64,000 bases of DNA from DATAGF01 sp963834875 (GTDB lineage: Bacteria > Actinomycetota > Thermoleophilia > Miltoncostaeales > Miltoncostaeaceae). Shown one piece after another: positions 1 through 7,658 of this stretch. Position numbers and translations under genes: made by a program. The first letter of the stretch is position 1. Each line of letters begins with the position of its first letter. A model generated the notes under the pieces. The model did no database searches and was not told the DNA's origin. It was given only the letters and a program-made list of their open reading frames with translations. Location: NCBI GenBank assembly GCA_963834875.1, contig CAWIDG010000027.1, positions 186,001 to 250,000 on the forward strand. Direction: 5' to 3'.

Positions 1-2
1 TC

Positions 3-812
3 GCCTTCGCTCCCGAGCCCCACGCGCGCACGTTGGTGGGCGCTCTCGGCGCGGCCGTCGACGCCGGCGGCGCCGTCGAGGCGCTCCGGCTGGAGGAGTG
101 GCGAGGGTTGGCGTGCCTCGTCGCGCCGGGGATGGACGCCGAGTTGTTCGGCCTCGCCCTCTCCGACGCCGTCGGCGACGGCTGGCGGGTCGCGGTCGCG
201 GCGGTCCCGGAGGAGGTCGCCCTCGGGGGACCGCTCCTGCTGCTGCCGCCCGCACGCGGGTCGGGCGGCCGCGGGCTGACCGGGCTCGCGCAGGAGCTGG
301 CGGTGCACCCGGTCCGGATCATCCTCGAGCTCCTCGCGCGAGAGCAGCCGATCGCCGGTCCCTATCCCCCCGAGCTGGCCCACTCGCTGCGCGAGTGGGG
401 ATGCGTGGGCGAGCGCTCGCCTGCCGCGGAGGCCCTGCCCAGCCTGGCGATCGAGGACGACCCCTGCCCGCGCCGACGCCACGCGCGCACGGTGCTGCAG
501 CGCATGCTGCGCATGGGCAAGGTGGGCCCCGGCTACCACACGGAGTTCGACCACTTCCGCCGGGGCGCGCCCGCGCACGAGGGCCGGCAGGCCCTCGACG
601 TGGCCGAGGCCCTCCTGCGGGCCGGGCTGCTCGGCGAGAAGCCCAGCGTCGGCCAGCGCCACATCTACCTGAACGTCAAGGCGCTGCCCGAGATCCATGC
701 GCTCATCGACCGCGGCGAGACCCGCGACGCGGTGCTGGAGCGGACCTGGACGGCCCCCGCCCCGGGTGCCGCCGGCGCCTCTACGGCTCCTCCGACGGCA
801 CCGTCACGGTGA
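3..812 (+). CDS. Hypothetical protein, 5'-truncated by the window edge
   Basis: The frame is open to the left edge, so the true start is probably outside the window; the first in-frame start-type codon inside is TTG at 33. The visible 270 or so residues show no signal peptide or transmembrane segment. The C-terminal half (HTEFDHFRRG, then GQRHIYLNVK near the end) looks like a small folded domain after an Ala/Leu-rich N-terminal half. I do not recognise the family. The 3' end overlaps the convergent small membrane gene by about 30 nt. Codon pattern (G/C third positions) fits a real gene. Confidence 0.7.
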   Translation, partial: AFAPEPHARTLVGALGAAVDAGGAVEALRLEEWRGLACLVAPGMDAELFGLALSDAVGDGWRVAVAAVPEEVALGGPLLLLPPARGSGGRGLTGLAQELAVHPVRIILELLAREQPIAGPYPPELAHSLREWGCVGERSPAAEALPSLAIEDDPCPRRRHARTVLQRMLRMGKVGPGYHTEFDHFRRGAPAHEGRQALDVAEALLRAGLLGEKPSVGQRHIYLNVKALPEIHALIDRGETRDAVLERTWTAPAPGAAGASTAPPTAPSR

Positions 813-987
813 CCACCGGCACGGAGCGCTCCTCGGTGACGAGGCCCGCCGGAGGCGAGTCGCCCCGGGCCGCGTAGCCCACGAGGACGCCCACGGCCAG
901 CGCCAGCACGAGCAGCGCGAGGGCGAGCGCGAGCCGGATCCGGCGGGGCGGCGGCCTGCGTGGACGAGGGGCGCGCTGGGTGCTCAC
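781..987 (-). CDS. Small single-pass membrane protein
   Basis: 68 residues with GTG start at 987, which overlaps the stop of the upstream gene as GTGA. A basic N-terminal stretch (RRPPPRRIR) precedes one hydrophobic helix (about residues 18-41). A short extracytoplasmic tail rich in Val/Thr/Pro follows (VPVVTVTVPSEEP). By the positive-inside rule the N-terminus is cytoplasmic. It is the last gene of the eno-ftsB-DUF501 run. Function unknown; the placement with ftsB suggests a cell-envelope role, which is only inference. Confidence 0.6.
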   Translation of the reverse strand: MSTQRAPRPRRPPPRRIRLALALALLVLALAVGVLVGYAARGDSPPAGLVTEERSVPVVTVTVPSEEP

Positions 988-1308
988 GGGCGCGCGTCCC
1001 CGGCCTGGCGGGAGTACGCCGCGAAGGCGGCGTCCAGGGCGACCGCCGGATCCCAGGAGGCGGGCTCGCGCGGCGCGACCCGCGCGGCGAGGTCGAGGTA
1101 CCAGGACGACGCCCCGTCGTAGGCGCGCGCCAGGTCGGCCAGCGTGAAGGTGAGGCCGACGCGGCGACGCAGCTCGTCGTCAACGGCGGCGACGATGCGG
1201 CGACGGGCGCGGGCGACCGCGGGCGGGCGCGGGCTGGGACAGGCGCCTGAGGCCCTCGTCCCACGAGAACCGCGCCGCCGCCACGGCCGGATCCCGGGAG
1301 GAGGTCAC
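984..1308 (-). pseudogene. Hypothetical protein, one gene split by a +1 frame break
   Basis: GTG at 1308 overlaps the DUF501 stop (GTGA). The first frame gives SSRDPAVAAARFSWDEGLRRL and then loses coding character. One base later in phase, a second frame reads VARARRRIVAAVDDELRRR and then ARAYDGASSWYLDLAARV, ending at 984. The second frame has no ATG/GTG/TTG of its own, so both halves are best read as one 107-residue soluble protein. The break lies in a repetitive C/G tract at about 1215-1236. Domain not recognised. The gene is translationally coupled on both sides, so the break is probably a sequence error. Confidence 0.6.
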
Positions 1309-1781
1309 ACGCCCCTCTCCACGCAGCACACCTCCGGCCAGTCCAGCTGGGCCCGCTCGCGGATCCAGTCGCCCACCGGCGAGCCGCCCTCGTCCATCGC
1401 GAAGGCGAGGTGCGCGTGGAGGCACTTCACGTGCCGGGGGTCCCCGGCGCCCGCGACGCGGTTGCCGTCGTGGAGGGCCGCATGGCGCCGGTGGGCCGCC
1501 TGGAGGTGCTCGCGCAGCGCCTCGTCCGACTCCATCGCGCGCACGCCGCCCGCGGCCTCGAGGCGGCTCACCGCCTCGGCGAGCGCTCTGCAGGTCAGCC
1601 AGTCGCGCGTCGGGAACGGCCGGCCGCGGTCGTCGCGGGGAAGGTTGCGCACCACGGCGGGCGCCCCGAACGGGCACCGCACGGCGACCTCGAAGCCGGC
1701 CATCGGCGGGCGGCCGATGAGGGCGGCGACGGCCTCCCGGTCAGAAGAGGGCGGTGAGCCAGCCGAGCGGGCCGCCGTCAT
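1305..1781 (-). CDS. DUF501 domain-containing protein
   Basis: 158 residues. The family signature is clear: VRCPFGAPAVV at about residue 34, RPFPTRDWLTCRALAEAVSR at about 54, then RLEAAGGV. Conserved Cys, His and Glu residues (HVKCLHAH near residue 118) suggest a metal or nucleotide site, but no activity is established for DUF501. In actinobacteria it typically sits after eno and ftsB, as here. The ATG at 1781 overlaps ftsB by about 41 nt. A later ATG at 1703 would cut into the conserved EAVAALIGRPP stretch, so the earlier start is preferred. Confidence 0.9.
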   Translation of the reverse strand: MTAARSAGSPPSSDREAVAALIGRPPMAGFEVAVRCPFGAPAVVRNLPRDDRGRPFPTRDWLTCRALAEAVSRLEAAGGVRAMESDEALREHLQAAHRRHAALHDGNRVAGAGDPRHVKCLHAHLAFAMDEGGSPVGDWIRERAQLDWPEVCCVERGV

Positions 1782-2155
1782 CGCCGCCGTCCCGCGGCTC
1801 GGGGGGAGGCGGCTGGAGCTCGCCGCGCACGAGGAACGCCCGCTCGCCGGGCATCACGAGGCCGAGCTCGCGCGCCCGCGTCTCGAGCACGTCGGGCGTG
1901 TCCAGCGCCTCGAGCTGGGCGCGGAAGGCGTCGCGCCGGTCCTCCAGGACGGCCAGCTTCGCCCGTTCGTCGCGAAGCTCCGAGCGCTGCTCCAGGTAGC
2001 CCCTGACCGGGCCGACGTAGCCGATGAGGAGCGCGGTGAGCAGGCCGGCGATGATCAGACGCCTGGCGGAGATGGCGACGCTCCGGGTTGGGCGGCTCGG
2101 GCGCGGTGGCCCCCGTCCCTTCCGGGTACGCCCCCCCCGCGCGGGTTCCTGCCAT
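1741..2155 (-). pseudogene. ftsB: FtsB/DivIC-type septum formation initiator, frameshifted in a G run
   Basis: Bitopic cell-division protein of the FtsB/DivIC family, which partners FtsL and FtsQ/DivIB at the septum. ATG at 2155 overlaps the eno stop as TGATG. It encodes MAGTRAGG, then the frame is lost in an 8-base G run (2131-2138 on the plus strand, as C). With seven Gs it reads into a basic tail, a transmembrane helix (RLIIAGLLTALLIGYV), a coiled coil (LEQRSELRDERAKLAVLEDR) and the family end RARELGLVMPGE. Corrected length is 137 residues. The homopolymer makes a sequencing error likely. Confidence 0.85.
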
Positions 2156-3432
2156 CACGCGCGGAACGCGGACCTCCCGGGGTAGGAGGCCGCGGGGCCG
2201 AGCTGCTCCTCGATGCGGATCAGCTGGTTGTACTTCGCGACCCGCTCGCTGCGCGAGGGCGCGCCGGTCTTGATCTGGCCCGCCCCGGTGGCCACGGCGA
2301 GGTCGGCGATGAAGGTGTCCTCGGTCTCGCCGGAGCGGTGCGAGACCATGGACGCGTATCCCGACCGGCTCGCGAGGTCCATGGCCGCCAGGGTCTCCGA
2401 CAGGGTCCCGATCTGGTTCAGCTTCACGAGCAGGGCGTTCCCCGCGCCGAGCTCGATCCCGCGCCGCAGCCGGTCGGTGTTGGTCACGAACAGGTCGTCC
2501 CCGACGAGCTGAACCCGGCCCCCGAGGCGCTCGGTCAGCCTCACCCAGCCGTCCCAGTCCTCCTCCGCCATGCCGTCCTCGATCGAGACGATCGGGTAGC
2601 GCCCCACGAGCTCGGCCCAGTACTCGACCATCTCCTCCGGATCGAGCGTGCGGCCCTCGCCGTCCAGGTGGTACGCGCCGTCGCGGTAGAGCTCGGTGGT
2701 GGCGGGGTCGAGCGCCAGCGCCACGTCCTGCCCCGGCGCGTACCCGGCCGCCGAGATCGCCTCCATGATGACCTCGAGCGCGGCCTCGTTGCTCTCCAGA
2801 TCGGGCGCGAAGCCGCCCTCGTCCCCCACCCCGGTCGCGAGCCCTCGCGAGCGCAGCACCGACCTCAGCGCCGAGTAGACCTCGGCGCCCGTCCTCACCG
2901 CGTCGGCCAGGGTGCGGGCCCCGACCGGCGCCACCATGAACTCCTGGAGGTCGACCGAGTTGTCCGCGTGCACCCCGCCGTTGAGGATGTTCATCAACGG
3001 GACCGGCATCCGGTTGGCCCGGGCGCCGCCGATGTAGCGGTACAGCGGGAGCCCGGCGTCGGACGCGGCCGCGGCCGCGACCGCCAGCGAGCAGCCCAGG
3101 ATCGCGTTGGCGCCGAGCCGCGCCTTGTTGGGAGTGCCGTCGAGCTCGATCATCGTGCGGTCGATCGCCGCCTGCCCGGCCGCCTCGCGCCCCACGAGCA
3201 CGCCCGCGAGCTCGTCCTCGACGTTCGCGACCGCCTTGAGCACGCTGCGCCCCCCGAACGCCGACGGGTCGCCGTCGCGCAGCTCGAGCGCCTCGTGCGC
3301 GCCGGTGCTCGCGCCGGACGGGACGGCCGCGCGCCCCACCGCGCCCGACGAGAGCCTCACCTCGACCTCGACGGTGGGCTGCCCGCGGGAGTCGAGGATC
3401 TGGCGGGCGTGCACGCGGGAGATCTGTGACAT
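2155..3432 (-). CDS. eno: Enolase (phosphopyruvate hydratase)
   Basis: Converts 2-phosphoglycerate to phosphoenolpyruvate in glycolysis; cytosolic, Mg2+-dependent. 425 residues, the usual length. Start ATG at 3432 (MSQISRVHARQILDSRG, the canonical enolase N-terminus); the frame is open further upstream but that part is not conserved. Visible motifs include GASTGAHEALELRDGD, MNILNGGVHADN, VGDEGGFAP, SIEDGMAEEDW, LLVKLNQIGTLSET and SHRSGETEDTFIADLAV, which hold the metal ligands and catalytic Lys. It heads the operon running to position 781. Confidence 0.98.
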   Translation of the reverse strand: MSQISRVHARQILDSRGQPTVEVEVRLSSGAVGRAAVPSGASTGAHEALELRDGDPSAFGGRSVLKAVANVEDELAGVLVGREAAGQAAIDRTMIELDGTPNKARLGANAILGCSLAVAAAAASDAGLPLYRYIGGARANRMPVPLMNILNGGVHADNSVDLQEFMVAPVGARTLADAVRTGAEVYSALRSVLRSRGLATGVGDEGGFAPDLESNEAALEVIMEAISAAGYAPGQDVALALDPATTELYRDGAYHLDGEGRTLDPEEMVEYWAELVGRYPIVSIEDGMAEEDWDGWVRLTERLGGRVQLVGDDLFVTNTDRLRRGIELGAGNALLVKLNQIGTLSETLAAMDLASRSGYASMVSHRSGETEDTFIADLAVATGAGQIKTGAPSRSERVAKYNQLIRIEEQLGPAASYPGRSAFRA

Positions 3433-3516
3433 CGGCGCTCCGGGCTTCGGGTCGGGGGCGGCGGCGGAGTCTACCCGCGGGCTCACATCGCGGACCCCGC
3501 GTACGTTGTACTCGGA

Positions 3517-3991
3517 ATGAGCGCTCCGCCCCCGTTCAGCCGCTTCCTCGACGACCATCGCGAGGCCGTCTACCGCTTCCTCGTGGCGACGGTGGGCCCG
3601 GACGAGGCCGACGACTGCTTCCAGGAGACCTTCATCAAGGCCCTGCGGGCGTACCCGCGGCTGAGGGACGCCGCCAACCTGCGCGGCTGGGTGCTGACGA
3701 TCGCCCGGCGGACGGCCATCGACGCCGCGCGCGGGCGCCGGCGGCGGCCCCAGCCGGCGGCCGACCCGGAGCCGCCCGCCGTCGACGGCACGCCGGACCT
3801 CGGGGATCCGGCGCTGTGGGAGGCCGTCCGCGGCCTGCCGCCCCGCCAGCGCGCGGCGGTGACCCTGCGCTACGTCAACGACCTGTCCTACGCGGACGTG
3901 GGACGGGTCATCGGATCGCTCGGAGGACGCGGCCCGGCGGAGCGCGTTCGAGGGCCTGCGGCGCCTACGGGAGGTGTGGGATGAGCGATGA
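3517..3991 (+). pseudogene. ECF-type RNA polymerase sigma factor with a C-terminal frame break
   Basis: Sigma-70 family, ECF class. Region 2 is visible as DDCFQETFIKALRAYPRL followed by NLRGWVLTIARRTAIDAARG; region 4 as LPPRQRAAVTLRYVNDLSYA. After VGRVIG (about 3920) the annotated frame turns into low-quality sequence. One base further in phase the end of region 4 appears (SEDAARRSAFEGLRRLRE), stopping at 3991 and overlapping ogt by 11 nt. Corrected length is 157 residues. No anti-sigma gene is adjacent. A TACGTT hexamer lies 9 nt before the ATG. Confidence 0.85.
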
Positions 3992-4607
3992 CCTGACGGA
4001 CGCCCTGCGCGCCGGCTCAGCCGGGGCGGGCGCCGCCAGCGAGCGCGGCGCACGGCGCCTGGCCGCTGCCGCGGAGCGGCGCGGGCTGCTCGACGTCGCC
4101 TACGCGACGGTGGACTCGCCGCTGGGGCCGCTTCTCGCCGCGGGCACAGCGCGCGGCCTGGTGATGCTGGCCTACGACGACGCCTCGCTCGAGCAGCGCC
4201 TCGAGCGGCTGTCCCGCGAGGTGTCCCCGCGCATCCTCGAGGCCCCCGCGCGGCTCGACCCCGTCCGCCGCGAGCTCGAGGAGTACTTCGAGGGGCGGCG
4301 ACGGCGCTTCGAGGTGCCGGTCAACTGGTCGCTGACGCGCGGCTACACGCGGGAGGTGCTGCGCCGGACGGCCGAGATCCCCTACGGCGGAGCCAGCACC
4401 TACGCCGAGATCGCCTACATGGCGGGCAGCCCGCGAGGCTGGCGCGCGGCCGGGAACGCGCTGGGCGCGAACCCGATGCCGATCGTCGTGCCGTGCCACC
4501 GCGTGCTCGCCAGCGGGGGCGGCATCGGCGGCTACACCGGCGGGCTTCACCGCAAGCGCTTCCTGCTCGCCCTGGAGGGCGTGGAGCCCGAGGACACCCG
4601 GCGGTAG
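3981..4607 (+). CDS. ogt: Methylated-DNA--protein-cysteine methyltransferase
   Basis: Repairs O6-alkylguanine by irreversible transfer to a Cys. 208 residues. The active-site motif IVVPCHRVLASGG is intact near residue 170, and the helix-turn-helix region (PYGGASTYAEIA) and the Asn/Arg hinge (RAAGNALGANP) are recognisable. The first 35 or so residues (Ala/Arg-rich) are not conserved, so a later start is possible. ATG at 3981 overlaps the corrected end of the sigma-factor gene, so the two are probably co-transcribed. A DNA-damage regulon is a plausible but unproven link. Confidence 0.95.
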   Translation: MSDDLTDALRAGSAGAGAASERGARRLAAAAERRGLLDVAYATVDSPLGPLLAAGTARGLVMLAYDDASLEQRLERLSREVSPRILEAPARLDPVRRELEEYFEGRRRRFEVPVNWSLTRGYTREVLRRTAEIPYGGASTYAEIAYMAGSPRGWRAAGNALGANPMPIVVPCHRVLASGGGIGGYTGGLHRKRFLLALEGVEPEDTRR

Positions 4608-4636
4608 GAGAACCGCCGGGTGCGCCGGCCGGGTCG

Positions 4637-4726
4637 TCAGCGGAGCGCCCGGCGCAGCTGCGGGGTGATGCGCGAGCCCACGGCGTGGTCGGGGCCGTTC
4701 GAGCGGTGGATGTAGGTGAGGAACAC
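4637..4726 (-). CDS. Possible 29-residue ORF divergent from the MarR gene
   Basis: GTG at 4726 is preceded by a clear ribosome-binding site (AAGGAGA, 4731-4737 on the minus strand, 4 nt spacing). It encodes a compact peptide (FLTYIHRSNGPDHAVGSRI, then TPQLRRALR) ending in a basic tail at 4637. The peptide has no hydrophobic helix. The inverted repeat 4754-4769 sits just upstream, so the same regulator may control it. It could be a small protein, a leader peptide, or the remnant of a longer gene. No family recognised. Confidence 0.45.
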   Translation of the reverse strand: MFLTYIHRSNGPDHAVGSRITPQLRRALR

Positions 4727-4753
4727 GGGGTCTCCTTGGCGCGGGAGGTTTAT

Positions 4754-4769
4754 TTGTTGCGCGAAACAA
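4754..4769. promoter_or_regulatory. Candidate MarR operator (inverted repeat)
   Basis: TTGTT, six bases, AACAA: a 16-bp palindrome in the gap between the divergent 29-residue ORF and the MarR gene, in a locally AT-richer stretch. Size and position fit MarR-family autoregulatory operators. Binding is inference. Confidence 0.55.
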
Positions 4770-4819
4770 CATACGGTGGGCGTGGGAGGACGGATCACCC
4801 CTGGGAAGGAGCAGGCGCC

Positions 4820-5272
4820 ATGGCGACACCCCGCGACGCGGCCCCCGAGATCGCCGCCTGGCACGGGCTCGTGCGAGTGCAGGGCGCGCTGCGGCGTGAG
4901 CTCGACGAGGCCCTGCGGGCCGCCGAGGGGGTCTCGCTCTGGGACTACGCCGTCCTGCGGGCGCTGTCGGGCGCGCGCGACCGCTGCATGCGGATGACCG
5001 AGCTCGCGCGTGCCACCGACTACACGCCGAGCGGCCTCACCCGGCTCGTCGAGCGGCTCGAGCGGGCCGGCCTCGTGCGGCGCGACCCCTGCCCGGAGGA
5101 CCGTCGCGGCGCCGTCGCGACCCTCACCCCCGAGGGCCAGAGGGCGTTCGTGCGGGCGCGCCGGACCCACGTCGCCGAGGTGAGGGCGCGCTTCCTGGAC
5201 AGGTGCAGCGAGGAGGAGCTCGCCAGCCTCGTGGAGCTGTGGGAGCGCCTGCTCCCCGGCTCGACGGAATGA
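4820..5272 (+). CDS. MarR-family transcriptional regulator
   Basis: 150 residues, typical for a dimeric winged-helix MarR repressor. The recognition region reads MRMTELARATDYTPSGLTRL followed by VERLERAGLVRRDPCPEDRR, which includes the wing (DRRGAVATLTPEG). Helices at both ends provide the dimer interface. ATG at 4820 follows GGAAGGAG. No efflux or stress gene follows, so its target is probably its own promoter and the divergent small ORF, or genes elsewhere. Confidence 0.92.
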   Translation: MATPRDAAPEIAAWHGLVRVQGALRRELDEALRAAEGVSLWDYAVLRALSGARDRCMRMTELARATDYTPSGLTRLVERLERAGLVRRDPCPEDRRGAVATLTPEGQRAFVRARRTHVAEVRARFLDRCSEEELASLVELWERLLPGSTE

Positions 5273-5357
5273 GCATGGCGAGCTCCGGAGTTGGCGAGCT
5301 CCGGGTCGGCGAGCGATGATCCGCCCGCTGGGGCCGGGATCGCCCCGGGCGCGCCGG

Positions 5358-5453
5358 CGAAATCGGCTCCGGCCTTCGGCCGGGGCGCGCCGATTTCGCA
5401 GATGCGGCCGAATCCGGCCTTACCGCCTTCGGCGGGACGAGAGGCCGGAATTC
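5358..5453. terminator. Two tandem hairpins with UUCG loops between convergent genes
   Basis: Hairpin 1 spans 5358-5398: outer arms CGAAATCGGC and GCCGATTTCG, with an inner perfect stem CCGGC-CTTCG-GCCGG at 5369-5383. Hairpin 2 spans 5410-5453: outer arms GAATCCGGCCT and AGGCCGGAATTC (one bulge), inner stem closed by CTTCGG. The second arm overlaps the mazG stop codon. They lie between converging marR and mazG and would work on either strand, but there is no long T run. Confidence 0.6.
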
Positions 5454-6486
5454 ACCGCTCTGTGGAGCGTGATTGCTCGTAGTAGCGCAGTTGGTCGTCG
5501 AGGGGGAGGGTTCCGAAGTCGTGGCCGGCCTCGGCGGCCAGGCGGGCGGCCTCCTCGACCCGCGCGCGGAAGCGCTGCGCCGAGGCCCTGAGGGCGAGCT
5601 CAGCGTCGGCCCCGAGCGCGCGGGCCACGGCCACCGCGGCGAAGAGGACGTCGCCCAGCTCCCGCGCGCCGGGGTCGTCGCGCAGCTCGGCCGCCTCCTC
5701 GTCCAGCTTCGCGAGGGCCGAGGCGAGGCCCGGGTGGTCGAAGCCGGCGCCGGCGGCGCGCTTCTGCGCCTTCGTCGCGAAGGCCAGCGCGGGGAGGCCT
5801 GCGGGCAGGTCGTAGAAGAGCTCGAGCCCGCCGGGGGCGGAGCCCTCGCCGGCGCGCTCCTCGCGCTTGCGCCGCTCCCAGAGGTCGACCACCCCGGACG
5901 CGGTCTCGGCCGACGCGTCGCCGTAGATGTGAGGGTGCCGCCGCACGAGCTTGTCGGCCTGGCCGCGCGCGATCGCCGCGAGGTCGGCGCCGCCCTCCTC
6001 CTCCTCGAGGAGCTGGGCCAGGAAGACCGCCTGGAAGAGCAGGTCGCCGAGCTCGTCGGGCAGCCCCCGGCCACCGGACGCCACGGCGTCCGCGACCTCG
6101 AAGGCCTCCTCGATGGTGTGGGGGACGATCGTCTCGGCCGTCTGCTCCCGGTCCCAGGGGCACTCGCGGCGCAGGCGCAGTCCGACCTCGGCCAGCGCGG
6201 CGACCTCGGCGCCGATCGCCCGCGCGCGGAGCGCCTCGCGCGCCGGCACCGTCTCGGCGCCGGGCAGGGCGCGGGCGATGCGGTGGGCCTGCGCGTCGGG
6301 CGCGGCGATCGCGGCGTCGGGGGGCAGCGCGGCGAGGTCGAGCGGCTCGGGCTGCACCGGCAGAACCGCCGCGAGCGCGGGGTCGAGCGCGGGCGCGACC
6401 ACGCGGGGGGCCTCCGCCAGGGCGGCGAGCGCGAGCGCGGGCACGGCCTCGGGAGCACCCGGGCCGAGGCCCACGACCCGAATCAT
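5452..6486 (-). CDS. mazG: MazG nucleoside triphosphate pyrophosphohydrolase with a short YabN-like N-terminal region
   Basis: House-cleaning NTP pyrophosphohydrolase. 344 residues. Two MazG repeats are present: the first has RECPWDREQTAETIVPHTIE and then DELGDLLFQAVFLA (metal-binding Glu/Asp cluster); the second has KLDEEAAELRDD then ELGDVLFAAV. The first 90 residues start IRVVGLGPGAPEAVPALAL, like the tetrapyrrole-methylase domain of YabN, but are far too short to be a working methylase. In Bacillus yabN (methylase plus MazG) lies in the same mfd-proximal position. Confidence 0.93.
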   Translation of the reverse strand: MIRVVGLGPGAPEAVPALALAALAEAPRVVAPALDPALAAVLPVQPEPLDLAALPPDAAIAAPDAQAHRIARALPGAETVPAREALRARAIGAEVAALAEVGLRLRRECPWDREQTAETIVPHTIEEAFEVADAVASGGRGLPDELGDLLFQAVFLAQLLEEEEGGADLAAIARGQADKLVRRHPHIYGDASAETASGVVDLWERRKREERAGEGSAPGGLELFYDLPAGLPALAFATKAQKRAAGAGFDHPGLASALAKLDEEAAELRDDPGARELGDVLFAAVAVARALGADAELALRASAQRFRARVEEAARLAAEAGHDFGTLPLDDQLRYYEQSRSTER

Positions 6487-6528
6487 GGAACCGAGCTTCG
6501 TGTGCCGCCCACGAGGAGGACGCCGCCG

Positions 6529-7588
6529 TTACGGCGTCGTCGCGCCCTCCGCGGGCTGCTCGGCCTCGGTCGTGGTCGGCTCCAGATCGGGGTCGGCGTA
6601 GACCGTGCGGCCGTTCCAGTCCTCGACGACCTCCTCGCTCCACGTCGTGAACTCGGTCTGGCGCTTCTGGTCGAGCTGCGTGGAGATGATCTGATCCTTG
6701 GCGTCGGCGAAGGACGTCGTGCGCGCCGGCGTCACGTCCACGGTGATGATGTGCCAGCCGAACTGCGTCTTGACGGGCTGCGAGATCTCGCCGTCCTTCA
6801 GCGCGAAGGCGACCTTCTCGAACTCGGGCACGAGCTGGCCCTTCTGGATCGGCCCGAGGCTGCCGCCCTGCTTCGCGGAGCCCGTGTCGGTCGAGTTCTC
6901 CTCGGCGAGCCGGGCGAAGCTCTCGGGCGTCACCTCGGCGCGGATGCTGTTCGCCTCAGCCTCGGTCTCGACCAGGATGTGGCTCGCGACGCGCCCGGCG
7001 GCGACCTTGAACTCGTCCGGGTGCTCCTCGTAGTAGGCCTTGGCGTCAGCGTCGGTGAAGCGCACGCCCCGCGTGACGTGGTCGAAGAGCTTCTGCTGCT
7101 GCAGCCCGTTCTTGACGATGTCGCGGGCGTCGGCCTGGCTGATCCCGCGGTCCTTCAGGAACTCGTCGAACTCCTTCTGCTTGCCCTGGAACTCCGTCTC
7201 GACGATCCGCGCGAGGTCGTCGTCAACCTGCTGATCGGTGACCTTGCACGGGTTCCCGCACTCGCGGGCCTCGAATGCGACGACCTTCTGCTGGACGAGC
7301 GACTGGAGGGCCTGCCGGCGGAACTGGTCGTAGCCCTCGGCGCCCTCGGCCGGGACGCTCTGCCCCTGGGCCTGTGGCCTGTGCGGCGGCGAAGGAGACG
7401 GCGCGGTCGAGCTGCTTCTCGGTGATGCTCGCGTCGCCGACCCGGGCCACGACGCCGGCCGGCAGGTCTGCCGAGTCGTCCCCGCCGCAGGCGGTCGCCG
7501 CCACGCCCACAGCCGCCAGAAGGACCAGGACCCCCGCGACCAGCGGCCATCTGCGGATGGTCTTCGGCACGAGGGGCGATGCTAGCAC
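6529..7588 (-). pseudogene. Parvulin-type peptidyl-prolyl isomerase lipoprotein (PrsA/SurA-like), frame broken by a 7-bp duplication
   Basis: Extracytoplasmic foldase. The N-terminus has a lipoprotein signal with lipobox ATACGG, then a SurA-N-like start (VARVGDASITEKQLDRAVSF). At 7368-7381 the near-identical 7-mers GGGCCTG and TGGCCTG lie in tandem. Dropping one restores QAQGQSVPAEGAEGYDQF and the helical domain (VTDQQVDDDLARIVETEFQG), then the parvulin domain (ASHILVETEAEANSI to FGWHIITVDVTP). The C-terminus is Thr/Glu-rich. Corrected length is about 350 residues. It lies between mfd and mazG. Sequence error or real inactivation cannot be told apart here. Confidence 0.85.
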
Positions 7589-7658
7589 CTGCTCCGCCGC
7601 GCCCCGTTAGGGGTGGCTTAAGGCATGGGGACCGGGTTCTCAGGCACGAGCCGGGCCG

